A DNA stretch of 63,603 nt from an uncultured Lachnospiraceae bacterium (GTDB taxonomy: Bacteria; Bacillota; Clostridia; Lachnospirales; Lachnospiraceae). Numbering within the stretch: the first letter of the stretch is position 1; each line of letters starts with the position of its first letter. Positions 1-7,594 of the stretch are shown here, piece after piece. A model generated the notes under the pieces. The model searched no databases. It worked only from the letters and a program-made list of their open reading frames with translations, and was not told the origin of the DNA. Both the position numbers and the translations under genes were made by a program. The stretch is taken from contig CAJUFL010000017.1 in NCBI GenBank assembly GCA_910585605.1, positions 1-63,603 of the forward strand, written 5' to 3'.

Positions 1-29
1 TTTATTGAATTTTCAAGGCGCATAGGCAC

Positions 30-503
30 TTATTCAAGTGCGAAGTTTGAGTTATAATATGTATAGCTTGTTTCTCCATCTATAAATACATTGTCAACTG
101 TTGTATTTGCATATTCTGGAACCATCATACGAAATCCATGTTCAAATCCACACTTAATCGTAGCATCTATACAATAGTCCGTTTGAAGTCCCACTACAAT
201 GATGTCGCTTTCCTCTTTATTTTTGAGATATTCCAATAAACCAGTTCCTTTAAAAGCACTATTTACATTTTTGTCAAATATCTGCTCTCCGTTTATTGGT
301 CTAAATTCATCATATATTTCAAATCCTTCCTGCCCTTTCGTTAATTCACAGCCAGGTCCATCATCATGGCGGACATAAATCACTTCTATTTTATTCTTTC
401 GGGCTGTTTTAATCAGTAATTTTACATTAGCTGTAAATTTTTCAAATTGATATAGCTTTTCATTCGTAATTGCCTTTTGTGCATCAACTACTAATAAGAC
501 CAT
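30..503 (-). CDS. Isochorismatase-family cysteine hydrolase, short C-terminus
   Basis: This is a cytoplasmic hydrolase of the isochorismatase/nicotinamidase superfamily; the substrate cannot be told from sequence. The catalytic triad is visible as Asp7 (VVDAQ), Lys78 (FDKNVNSAF) and Cys111 (QTDYCIDA). At 157 residues it is short, because relatives usually continue about 15-25 residues past the last SYxYYN motif. The stop follows that motif almost at once. Reading on in the same frame past the TAA gives VPMRLENSI, which resembles the normal family ending, so a premature stop or small deletion is possible. The window edge cuts off the rest. The ATG at 503 has a GAAAGGAACAG-type ribosome site. 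The family call is firm; intactness is not. Confidence 0.85.
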   Translation of the reverse strand: MVLLVVDAQKAITNEKLYQFEKFTANVKLLIKTARKNKIEVIYVRHDDGPGCELTKGQEGFEIYDEFRPINGEQIFDKNVNSAFKGTGLLEYLKNKEESDIIVVGLQTDYCIDATIKCGFEHGFRMMVPEYANTTVDNVFIDGETSYTYYNSNFALE

Positions 504-609
504 TTCTGTTCCTTTCTATTTCTGTCAGTTTATTTCCACGAGCAATGTGCCAAGTGCCGTGCCTGCAAATTATTTGACTTTCTCAGGCATTGAGTCTGGC
601 AAGTGCCTT

Positions 610-867
610 TTACTTTTTGTGCCAATTATAAAATTCTTTTAACTCTGCCTTTCGCTCCTCTGGCAGCAATGTCTTTTTCATATTCTGAATGGCTCCTTCC
701 AATGCCAGTAGTCTGTGAATACAGGCAGATGGATCATTTTCTTGTATTTTTAACCATGCCTGTTCTGCCCCCACCTCTTTTAACTCATCATATGTATGGA
801 TACCAGCTTCATTTAATTGCCGTTCTACTTCTTTTCCGATATTTGGTAATTGAGACAATTCACCCAT
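610..867 (-). CDS. Stand-alone TfoX C-terminal domain protein
   Basis: This small protein of about 85 residues matches only the C-terminal domain of TfoX/Sxy proteins. It opens with a helix-hairpin-helix-like segment (LSQLPNIGKEVERQLNEAGI) and continues with the family's helical region, ending in EFYNWHKK. The N-terminal TfoX domain is absent. In proteobacteria full-length TfoX regulates competence, but lone C-terminal domains in Firmicutes have no established role. Two ATGs lie two codons apart. I chose the second (867) because GAGGAG sits 8 bases before it and only 2 before the first. The upstream neighbour is a Nudix hydrolase about 70 bases away, so the two may be co-transcribed. Confidence 0.8.
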   Translation of the reverse strand: MGELSQLPNIGKEVERQLNEAGIHTYDELKEVGAEQAWLKIQENDPSACIHRLLALEGAIQNMKKTLLPEERKAELKEFYNWHKK

Positions 868-935
868 TATCATATCTCCTCAGCATAAAATATCATGATT
901 CATCAATGTCTTTTTAGTGCACTCCCGCCAGAATA

Positions 936-1568
936 TCAGTCAAACTGTACTTTCCAGTCTTTATCCTGATAGGCTTTAAAACACATCGCAATCTGCTCCT
1001 GATTACATTTTTCCTCTGCTAAAAGAGGTAACTCATCTAATGCAAAATAATCATATCCTGTTGTTTCTATATTTTCTGAAAAAGAGCCGCCAATTACATT
1101 GCAGAGCGAAAAAATTTTACAAACCCCATATGCGTAGACTGGAACGTTGTGTTTGTTTCTGTCCTGTATGGCAATGATCCGCTCCAATTCTACTTTAAGC
1201 CCTGCTTCTTCCCGTACTTCTTTAATGGTATTGGATGCAACGGATTCTAAAACATCTACCCAGCCTCCGGGCATGGACCATGTACCGTTCTTTTCATGTA
1301 CCAGCAGGATTTTATCCCCTTTAAATATAGCAGCACGGGTATCCAGTTTTGGTGTCTGGTATCCTTCTTCATTACAAAATAACGTTTTTACTTTATCCAC
1401 AGGGATATCTGTTTTATAGCTTAACATTTCTGCTGAAATATTCCGTAACTGTTCATATCTTTCTATTTCGTAATCGTTTTGGGCATAAGCCAGCCCGCAT
1501 TGTGCAATGCTTTGTAATTCTATTGCCCAATTTAACCATGGCTCTTTTAATAATGATTCTTTTTCCAT
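936..1568 (-). CDS. Nudix hydrolase with N-terminal helical domain
   Basis: This is a pyrophosphohydrolase acting on nucleoside-diphosphate-linked compounds. The Nudix box is complete at about residues 102-125 (GGWVDVLE, then KEVREEAGL, with Lys in place of the usual Arg). A roughly 65-residue N-terminal helical domain (LLKEPWLNWAIELQSIAQ) precedes it, as in ADP-ribose-pyrophosphatase-like proteins with the NUDIX_N_2 domain. ADP-sugar or ADP-ribose is therefore a reasonable guess for the substrate. The start at 1568 was preferred over the ATG four codons earlier because GGAGG lies 5 bases before it. It is transcribed toward the TfoX-domain gene. Family confidence is high; substrate is inferred. 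Confidence 0.9.
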   Translation of the reverse strand: MEKESLLKEPWLNWAIELQSIAQCGLAYAQNDYEIERYEQLRNISAEMLSYKTDIPVDKVKTLFCNEEGYQTPKLDTRAAIFKGDKILLVHEKNGTWSMPGGWVDVLESVASNTIKEVREEAGLKVELERIIAIQDRNKHNVPVYAYGVCKIFSLCNVIGGSFSENIETTGYDYFALDELPLLAEEKCNQEQIAMCFKAYQDKDWKVQFD

Positions 1569-1737
1569 TTTTTCCTCCATCTGTCCGCCTTGCCTTTTTA
1601 TGCCGCCATAGAAATAATATCATACATTTCCGTTTTTTTCCATGAAAAGAAACTTGAATTCTATCTTTTAACCTTTGCTGATTGTCTTTTCTCTGTTGTT
1701 TATGTCCAATCCTTTTTTTGGTATAAAAATAACCATA

Positions 1738-1762
1738 CAAAAGCCCCGTCAGACAACGGGGC
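1738..1762 (-). terminator. Rho-independent terminator after the PFL/ACT genes
   Basis: A GCCCCGT/ACGGGGC hairpin (arms 1743-1749 and 1756-1762) is followed on the minus strand by TTTTG. It lies just past the end of the PFL-family gene and separates it from the Nudix gene. Confidence 0.75.
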
Positions 1763-1823
1763 AATTCTGTTAATATTGTTTTAACTATTCTGTAATAACC
1801 AGATTGAATCACAAAATATTAAG

Positions 1824-3188
1824 TCAATTCTTAAAACTGTGAATTGGAGCCGGAATCCTGCCGCCCCGGTTGATAAATGCATCACAGCTGTATTCGTTGA
1901 CCTTCATAATCGGAGCATACCCTAAAAGTCCTCCAAATTCTACTGTGTCACCCGCTTTTTTACCCACTGCCGGAATAATGCGGACTGCTGTTGTCTTCTG
2001 GTTTACCATACCGATTGCCATTTCATCTGCTATGATACCGGAAATCGTCGTTGCCTTCGTATCTCCCGGTATGGCAATCATATCAAGACCTACAGAACAG
2101 ACGCAGGTCATCGCTTCTAACTTTTCCAGAGTAAGGGCACCGCATGCAGCCGCATCGATCATTCTCTGATCTTCAGAAACCGGAATAAATGCACCGCTGA
2201 GACCGCCTACATAAGAAGATGCCATTACGCCGCCTTTTTTTACCTGATCATTTAAGAGGGCAAGGGCTGCTGTTGTTCCGGGGGCTCCGGCATATTCCAG
2301 ACCAATCTCCTCTAAAATCTCACCTACACTGTCTCCTACTGCCGGTGTCGGTGCAAGGGATAAATCTATGATTCCAAAAGGTACGCCCAGCCGTTTAGAC
2401 GCCTCCTTAGCAACCAGCTGACCTACACGGGTTACCTTAAATGCTGTCTTTTTAATCGTCTCACAAAGTATCTCAAAATTTGCGCCGCGTACCTGTTCCA
2501 GGGCACGTTTTACCACTCCCGGTCCGGATACTCCCACATTGATGATACGGTCAGCTTCTGTTACTCCATGAAAAGCTCCCGCCATAAACGGATTATCGTC
2601 CGGTGCATTACAAAATACCACAAATTTAGCAGGACCGATACAGTCCCGGTCGGCGGTCAGTTGGGCACTTTCTTTCACAATCTCACCAATCAGCTTTACG
2701 GCATCCATATTGATACCGGTTTTGGTAGAGCCTACATTGACGCTGCTGCATACAAAATCTGTTACGCTGAGTGCTTCGGGAATGGAACGGATCAGCATTT
2801 CATCATATGGTGTCATTCCTTTAGAAACCAGTGCAGAATACCCTCCGATAAAATTAACGCCCACTTTCTTTGCAGCTTCATCCAACGTCTTTGCAATCTT
2901 TACATAATCACCACTGGACTTACAGCAGGCACTTCCAATCATGGCAATGGGAGTAAGTGAAATCCGTTTGTTGACGATAGGAATTCCAAATTCCATCTCC
3001 AATTCCTTACCTACCTTTACCAAATCCCTGGCAGATGTCGTAATCTTTTCATACACATAATCGCAGGTTGCTTTTAAATCTTCTGATATGCAGTCTAACA
3101 GGGAAATCCCCATGGTGATGGTACGGACGTCCAAATTCTCCTCATGAATCATTGCATTTGTTTCCATTACTTCATTTATATTGATCAT
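1824..3188 (-). CDS. PFL (UPF0210/DUF711) family protein
   Basis: This 454-residue protein belongs to the UPF0210 (DUF711, 'PFL family') group. It is widespread in Firmicutes and archaea and named for a glycyl-radical-enzyme-like fold, but its reaction is unknown. Recognisable family stretches are the start ININEVMETNAMI, the GSACCKSSGDYVK segment, SVNVGSTKTGINMDA, and the C-terminal RIIPAVGKKAGDTVEFGGLLGYAPIM. Length is typical. The gene lies 16 bases after an ACT-domain gene, the usual arrangement for this pair, and the ACT protein is probably its small-molecule-sensing partner. AGAGGG precedes the ATG by 6 bases. No signal peptide or membrane segment is visible. Confidence 0.93.
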   Translation of the reverse strand: MININEVMETNAMIHEENLDVRTITMGISLLDCISEDLKATCDYVYEKITTSARDLVKVGKELEMEFGIPIVNKRISLTPIAMIGSACCKSSGDYVKIAKTLDEAAKKVGVNFIGGYSALVSKGMTPYDEMLIRSIPEALSVTDFVCSSVNVGSTKTGINMDAVKLIGEIVKESAQLTADRDCIGPAKFVVFCNAPDDNPFMAGAFHGVTEADRIINVGVSGPGVVKRALEQVRGANFEILCETIKKTAFKVTRVGQLVAKEASKRLGVPFGIIDLSLAPTPAVGDSVGEILEEIGLEYAGAPGTTAALALLNDQVKKGGVMASSYVGGLSGAFIPVSEDQRMIDAAACGALTLEKLEAMTCVCSVGLDMIAIPGDTKATTISGIIADEMAIGMVNQKTTAVRIIPAVGKKAGDTVEFGGLLGYAPIMKVNEYSCDAFINRGGRIPAPIHSFKN

Positions 3189-3204
3189 TTTTTTCCCTCT
3201 TCTT

Positions 3205-3477
3205 CTATAATCTATGCATCATATCAAAAATTTCTTCCTGCTGCAGGGTAATCGTAACACCGATTTCATCCCCAATCTGTTTAAGTTCTGAAGCAATCGT
3301 AGCAAAATCCTTATGAGAATCCTGAATATTTACAATCATGATCATGTTAAACCAGTCTGACACAATGGTCTGTGCAATATCCAAAATATTGATCTGATTG
3401 CCCGCAAGATATTTACAGACATTGAAAATAATTCCTACTTTGTCTTTTCCTACTACTGAAATTACTGTTTTTTTCAT
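3205..3477 (-). CDS. ACT-domain protein (UPF0237)
   Basis: This 90-residue protein is essentially one ACT domain (VISVVGKDKVGIIFNVCKYL at residues 5-24), a fold that binds amino acids or other small ligands. It belongs to UPF0237, which resembles half of the GcvR glycine-cleavage regulator. It directly precedes the PFL-family gene and has a good ribosome site (AGGAGA, 8 bases). The constant pairing of these two families suggests that ligand binding here controls the PFL protein. That is inference, since neither member has an established function. The upstream membrane-protein gene ends 12 bases away and may share the transcript. Confidence 0.93.
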   Translation of the reverse strand: MKKTVISVVGKDKVGIIFNVCKYLAGNQINILDIAQTIVSDWFNMIMIVNIQDSHKDFATIASELKQIGDEIGVTITLQQEEIFDMMHRL

Positions 3478-3489
3478 TATTATATTCTC

Positions 3490-4116
3490 CTATTTCTCTT
3501 TATTTGTTTGATCATGTTCCCGCCTTTTGGTTTCGTCTATTATATCTTCTATCCATCCATACACTCCTACCGCTAAAATAAACCCTATTGCAAAGTAAAA
3601 AAATCTATACAAAATCCCTGTATTACCATCCATAAATGCACAAATAAAAAACATAATACTGAGCATTCCGCCAAATAAAACGTCACCAGCCATTTTTATC
3701 CTATTCCTGCTTGTACCACTCTTTGCTTTCTGTTCCCGTTCCGATATCACCTGATAAACATTTTTAACAGATTTTACACTAAATATAATATTTCGGATTC
3801 CCCAAATAGTCAAAATGATTCCACATACTATCACAAAACTAAAGAACACATACAAAAATATTCCGTTTGATTCAGGTAAAATATTGATAACCACTAAACC
3901 GCCGACACCAGTAAGTATCATAGAAAATCCAGTAAAAGGATTGCCAAATATCCTGCTTAATTTCAACCGCTTCCTGGTATGCAACACATCCTTTGCCTTA
4001 TCAGTTAGAAGCTCCTCTACTTCCGTATCAGAATATCCCATGACCGCATTCTTAACCTCTGTGATAAAGTCAACAAATTCTTCCGCTTTTTCCCTGTCAT
4101 AATGCTCGTCTGCCAT
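3490..4116 (-). CDS. Unrecognised four-helix membrane protein
   Basis: I do not recognise this 208-residue protein. It has an acidic cytoplasmic N-terminus of about 60 residues (DREKAEEFVDFITEVKNAV, then SDTEVEELLTDKAK) that recalls the N-terminal helices of DUF1700/DUF1129-type proteins. Two hydrophobic segments follow at about 62-108, then a basic loop (KSVKNVYQVISEREQKAKS), then two more at about 143-190. The tail is highly charged. AAGGAGG lies 4 bases before the ATG. It sits between the WalJ-like hydrolase and the ACT gene, close enough (12 bases) to the latter to be co-transcribed. A role in membrane sensing is possible, but nothing in the sequence establishes it. Confidence 0.75.
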   Translation of the reverse strand: MADEHYDREKAEEFVDFITEVKNAVMGYSDTEVEELLTDKAKDVLHTRKRLKLSRIFGNPFTGFSMILTGVGGLVVINILPESNGIFLYVFFSFVIVCGIILTIWGIRNIIFSVKSVKNVYQVISEREQKAKSGTSRNRIKMAGDVLFGGMLSIMFFICAFMDGNTGILYRFFYFAIGFILAVGVYGWIEDIIDETKRREHDQTNKEK

Positions 4117-4158
4117 CTGTCCTCCTTTGCAGCTAAATACCTAAATAAACAACAGCCA

Positions 4159-4956
4159 TCAGCATTCTATCAATGTGGAACACTGTTCACGGCTTGCCAC
4201 CATCATATTAAAATCCCGGTAATCCATACTATATGCATTGCCGAAAAGCTCTGCTTTTACGGCTTCAAACGCAAGCTCCGGGTAATTGTTTTCTTTGCTT
4301 AGATGTCCCAGATAAATGCCTTTGATATGGTCATTTAACAACGCCCTCACAAGCTGTCCGCCCCGCTCATTGGATAAATGCCCTTGTTTTCCCAAAATAC
4401 GCTGTTTTAACTGATATGGGTAAGGTCCCACTTCCAACATTCGGATATCATGGTTTGCTTCAATCAGCATGGCATCCGCCCCGGAAAGGGAATCTACTAT
4501 ATGTTCATCAAAATCACCTAAATCTGTTGCAACAGATACCTTTTTTTCCCCGTCTGTTACCGTATAGCAGACGGGATCTGCTGCATCATGCCAGGTACTC
4601 ACCGGTTTTACCCACAAATCTTCTATCTGGAAACTCTCTTCCGGATTCACTCCGTGAAACAGGGAAAAGTCTACCTTTCCAAGACTTTTGTACCGGCTGA
4701 CTGCTTCTAAAGTTCTGCTGGTTCCATAAACAGGCGTCCCATATTTTCTTAAAAATACGCCCAGTCCGCCTATATGGTCAGAATGTTCATGGGTTACTAA
4801 AATCCCGTCCAGTTCTTCCGGTTTCACATCAATACTATGTAATGCCGCCACTACCTTTTTGGTGCTGACGCCTACGTCAATTAACAGGTGGGTATGATCA
4901 GAACCCACATAGATGCTGTTTCCACTGCTCCCACTATATAAACTGCATAATCTCAT
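4159..4956 (-). CDS. Metallo-beta-lactamase-fold hydrolase, YycJ/WalJ-like
   Basis: This is a 265-residue cytoplasmic metallo-hydrolase. The zinc motif THEHSDH is at residues 55-61 (His56, His58, Asp60, His61), with a later metal ligand in ATDLGD and a distal His in GHLSKEN. The opening RLCSLYSGSSGNS is characteristic of YycJ/WalJ, which is linked to the WalRK cell-wall control genes in Bacilli and proposed to act on nucleic acid. Here it stands alone, without walRK neighbours. The ribosome site is weak (GGTAAAGAG). The fold is certain; the WalJ assignment is good, and the substrate is not known from sequence. Confidence 0.93.
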   Translation of the reverse strand: MRLCSLYSGSSGNSIYVGSDHTHLLIDVGVSTKKVVAALHSIDVKPEELDGILVTHEHSDHIGGLGVFLRKYGTPVYGTSRTLEAVSRYKSLGKVDFSLFHGVNPEESFQIEDLWVKPVSTWHDAADPVCYTVTDGEKKVSVATDLGDFDEHIVDSLSGADAMLIEANHDIRMLEVGPYPYQLKQRILGKQGHLSNERGGQLVRALLNDHIKGIYLGHLSKENNYPELAFEAVKAELFGNAYSMDYRDFNMMVASREQCSTLIEC

Positions 4957-5095
4957 CTCTTTACCATATCCTTACTAAAACTATCCTTTTTATCCAAACT
5001 CTAGTATTATATCATGTATGCAATCTACCATCAAGTTTATAATGAAAACTTCAGTGCAAATTCACCAGATTTTTAATATCATTCTGTAAAGATTA

Positions 5096-5126
5096 AAAAC
5101 GCCACTTAATGCAAAGTGACGTTTTT
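5096..5126. terminator. Probably bidirectional terminator
   Basis: An ACGCCACTT/AAGTGACGT hairpin (one mismatch) carries a run of six T on the plus strand and CGTTTTTA on the minus strand. It lies beyond the end of the leucine-rich-repeat gene and most likely stops that transcript. Confidence 0.65.
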
Positions 5127-5216
5127 TCTGATATATCTCATTGTTCTTCCCATTATCCAATGGAAACAACTTATTCATTTGACTTTCATCATAATTAATG
5201 TATTACAATATCCGTA

Positions 5217-7466
5217 TTAACGCGGCCAGCCTGTGACAATAACCTTGTCCTTGTCATAATTCAAGGATTCCAACTCTGTACAGTTTGTTACATCAAGGCT
5301 GATCAGCTGGTTCCTCACACAATACAAGTACATCAGAGCCGTATTGTTGCTCACATCAAGGCTGGTCAGCTGATTGCCACTGCAAGACAACTCTGTCAAT
5401 ATCGTATTGCTGCTCACATCAAGGCTGGTCAGTTGATTGCCACTGCAAGACAACTCTGTCAATACCGTATTGTTGCTCACATCAAGACTGGTCAATGGAG
5501 TGTTATTACAAGACAAGCGTTCTAGTACCGTATTTTTACTCACATCAAGGCTGGTCAGCTCGTTGCCATCACAATTCAAGTATGTCAGTGCCGTATTTTT
5601 ACTCACATCAAGGCTGGTCAGCCCGTTGCCACCGCAACACAAGTATGTCAGTGCCGTATTGTTGCTCACATCAAGGCTAGTCAGCTGGTTAACACCGCAA
5701 TTCAAGTATGTCAGTGCCGTATTGTTGCTTACATCCAGACTGGTCAATAGGGTGTTATTACAAGACAAGCGTTCTAGTACCGTATTTTTACTCACATCAA
5801 GGCTGGTCAGCTCGTTGCCATCACAATTCAAGTATGTCAGTGCCGTATTTTTACTCACATCAAGGCTGGTCAGCTGATTGTCACTGCAAGACAACTCTGT
5901 CAATACCGTATTTTTACTCACATCAAGGCTAGTCAGCTGGTTAACACCGCAATACAATTCTGTCAGTGCCATATTGTTGCTCACATCAAGACTGGTCAGC
6001 CGATTGTAATCGCACCCCAAGTGTGTCAATGCGGTATTTTTACTCACATCAAGACTGGTCAGCCGATTGTCCCCACAACTCAAGTATGTCAGCGCTGTAT
6101 TGTTGCTCACATCAAGGCTGGTTAACTGGGTACCACCGCAAGACAAGTGTCTTAAAGCAGTTAAGCCCTCAAGCGAAAGAGCACCCTCTAAGGAGCTAGA
6201 ATTCCAACTAATACTAGTCAATCGTCCACTAATCCAAACATAAGCAGTATTATCTAAGTCTGTAGGTATATTAGCACCTAATGCATTTTGCTCATTAATA
6301 ATCTTATTCAAGATTGCTACATCAGAAGCTTCTTTTTCTAGTGTCAACTGGTTGCCTGTATGATTCAAGTATGTCAATGCCGTACATCCACTCACATCCA
6401 GATTGGTCAGCTGGTTGTCCCTGCAATCCAAGTGTTTCAGTGCCGTACATCCACTCACATCCAGGTTAGTCAGCTGGTTGCCACTGCAAACCAAGACTGT
6501 CAGTGCCGTTAATTTTCCTAAGGAAAGTGTTCCCTGTAATCCATAGCCATCATCAGACCAACCAATAACCGTCAACCGTCCGGTTTTCTGATCCCAAGTA
6601 TAGGCAGAAGCATCTAAATCTTCTGGTACATGGGCACCTGCAGCATTCTGCGTTTTTATAATCTCCTGCAATGCCGCCACATCAGAAGCATCCTTCTCTA
6701 CCGGAGCTGGCTTTCCCGGAGCCGGATTTTCTGGTGTCTTATCCTCAGTGGTCGGATTTTCTGTGGTTTTATCCTCGGTGGTTTGTTTTTCTGTCGTCTT
6801 ATCCTCCGTGGTTGTGGCTTCCGAAGTGCCCTCTTCCTTCTCCTTCACCGTTACCTTATAGGCTGCCTTCTTGCCGCTGCCATCTGCTGCTATTACCGTT
6901 ATCGTTGCGGTTCCGTCACCGACTGCTGTTACTGTTCCGTTTTTTACGGTTGCAACTTTTGTATCAGAAGATTTCCATCCGACCATCTTCTTGCCGCCCT
7001 TGCTGGTTTTAACGGTTGCTTTCAGTTTTACCGTGTCGCCAATTGCAAGTGTACCAGAGGTCTGGTCCAATGTGATGCCTGTTACTTTGCCCTTTACCAC
7101 CTTGACCATTACAGCTGCCTTTTTCTTACTGTTCTTTTTGGAAGTTACGGTAATTTTGGCAGAGCCTTCCTTCACACCCTTAATTACTCCGCTGCCGGTA
7201 ACCGTGGCTACCTTTTTGTTGGAGCTTTGATAGGTGACCTTTCTGTTTACTTTATTGTCCGGCGTCACGGTTACTGTCGTCTTTAAGTTTACTTTTTTCC
7301 CTTTTGCAAGATAAATTGTTTTGCTGCCGTTCAGGGAGCTGACAGATGTCACTTTCGTCACCTTTACCTTTTTCGATACCGCCTGCACATTGCCTGGTAT
7401 AGCCAGCAAACTGAACAGGAGCACTAAAACCATGATCAGTGCACTTCTTTTTTTTCGTACTTTCAT
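5217..7466 (-). CDS. Secreted Ig-like (BIG2) and leucine-rich-repeat protein
   Basis: This is a 749-residue exported protein. The signal peptide is clear: basic KVRKKRS, then ALIMVLVLLFSLLAIP, with cleavage near VQA at residues 27-29. Two bacterial Ig-like (BIG2) domains occupy about 37-122 and 128-208. A low-complexity linker of TTEDKTTE-type repeats runs to about 255. Two copies of a module follow, each with a capping region (ASDVAxLxxII...AYxW) and leucine-rich repeats. The first module has two 21-residue repeats (LTNLDVSGCT); the second has fourteen (LTSLDVSxNT). There is no LPXTG motif or membrane anchor, so surface attachment is unexplained. A consensus promoter lies upstream. It is probably an adhesin or binding scaffold; no enzymatic domain is visible. 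Confidence 0.9.
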   Translation of the reverse strand: MKVRKKRSALIMVLVLLFSLLAIPGNVQAVSKKVKVTKVTSVSSLNGSKTIYLAKGKKVNLKTTVTVTPDNKVNRKVTYQSSNKKVATVTGSGVIKGVKEGSAKITVTSKKNSKKKAAVMVKVVKGKVTGITLDQTSGTLAIGDTVKLKATVKTSKGGKKMVGWKSSDTKVATVKNGTVTAVGDGTATITVIAADGSGKKAAYKVTVKEKEEGTSEATTTEDKTTEKQTTEDKTTENPTTEDKTPENPAPGKPAPVEKDASDVAALQEIIKTQNAAGAHVPEDLDASAYTWDQKTGRLTVIGWSDDGYGLQGTLSLGKLTALTVLVCSGNQLTNLDVSGCTALKHLDCRDNQLTNLDVSGCTALTYLNHTGNQLTLEKEASDVAILNKIINEQNALGANIPTDLDNTAYVWISGRLTSISWNSSSLEGALSLEGLTALRHLSCGGTQLTSLDVSNNTALTYLSCGDNRLTSLDVSKNTALTHLGCDYNRLTSLDVSNNMALTELYCGVNQLTSLDVSKNTVLTELSCSDNQLTSLDVSKNTALTYLNCDGNELTSLDVSKNTVLERLSCNNTLLTSLDVSNNTALTYLNCGVNQLTSLDVSNNTALTYLCCGGNGLTSLDVSKNTALTYLNCDGNELTSLDVSKNTVLERLSCNNTPLTSLDVSNNTVLTELSCSGNQLTSLDVSSNTILTELSCSGNQLTSLDVSNNTALMYLYCVRNQLISLDVTNCTELESLNYDKDKVIVTGWPR
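5500..5874 (-). repeat. Exact 123-bp duplication inside the LRR array
   Basis: Bases 5500-5622 and 5752-5874 are identical over 123 bp and offset by 252 bp, exactly four 63-bp repeat units. They encode repeat units 5-6 and 9-10 of the second module. Other units of the array share long stretches such as the ACTCACATCAAGGCTGGTCA core. The identity points to recent unit exchange or tandem expansion. Confidence 0.95.
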
Positions 7467-7513
7467 TCCTTGCCCTCCTCATCTTTATATATTTCTGTTA
7501 CTTTATATCATAT

Positions 7514-7543
7514 ATTATAGTGTTTGGCTGGCACATTTGTCAA
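7514..7543 (-). promoter_or_regulatory. Sigma-A promoter of the LRR gene
   Basis: The minus strand reads TTGACA (7543-7538), an 18-base spacer, then TATAAT (7519-7514). Both hexamers are perfect. A 6-bp inverted repeat (GGCTGG at 7526-7531, CCAGCC at 7561-7566) flanks the -35 box. GGAGG precedes the start codon downstream. Confidence 0.8.
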
Positions 7544-7594
7544 TTTCTGTTGTTTCTTGACCAGCCCTAAAAGTTAAACCTATTTATTAATCAC

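Noticed and set aside
5437..6199. Several plus-strand open frames of 60-146 codons opposite the leucine-rich-repeat gene
   Set aside because: They repeat with the 63-bp unit and are the mirror image of the repeat codons. They have no ribosome sites.
6630..7286. A plus-strand frame of 218 codons rich in Cys, Phe and Tyr
   Set aside because: It is antisense to the Ig-like and linker region of the exported protein and has no start signal or recognisable domain.
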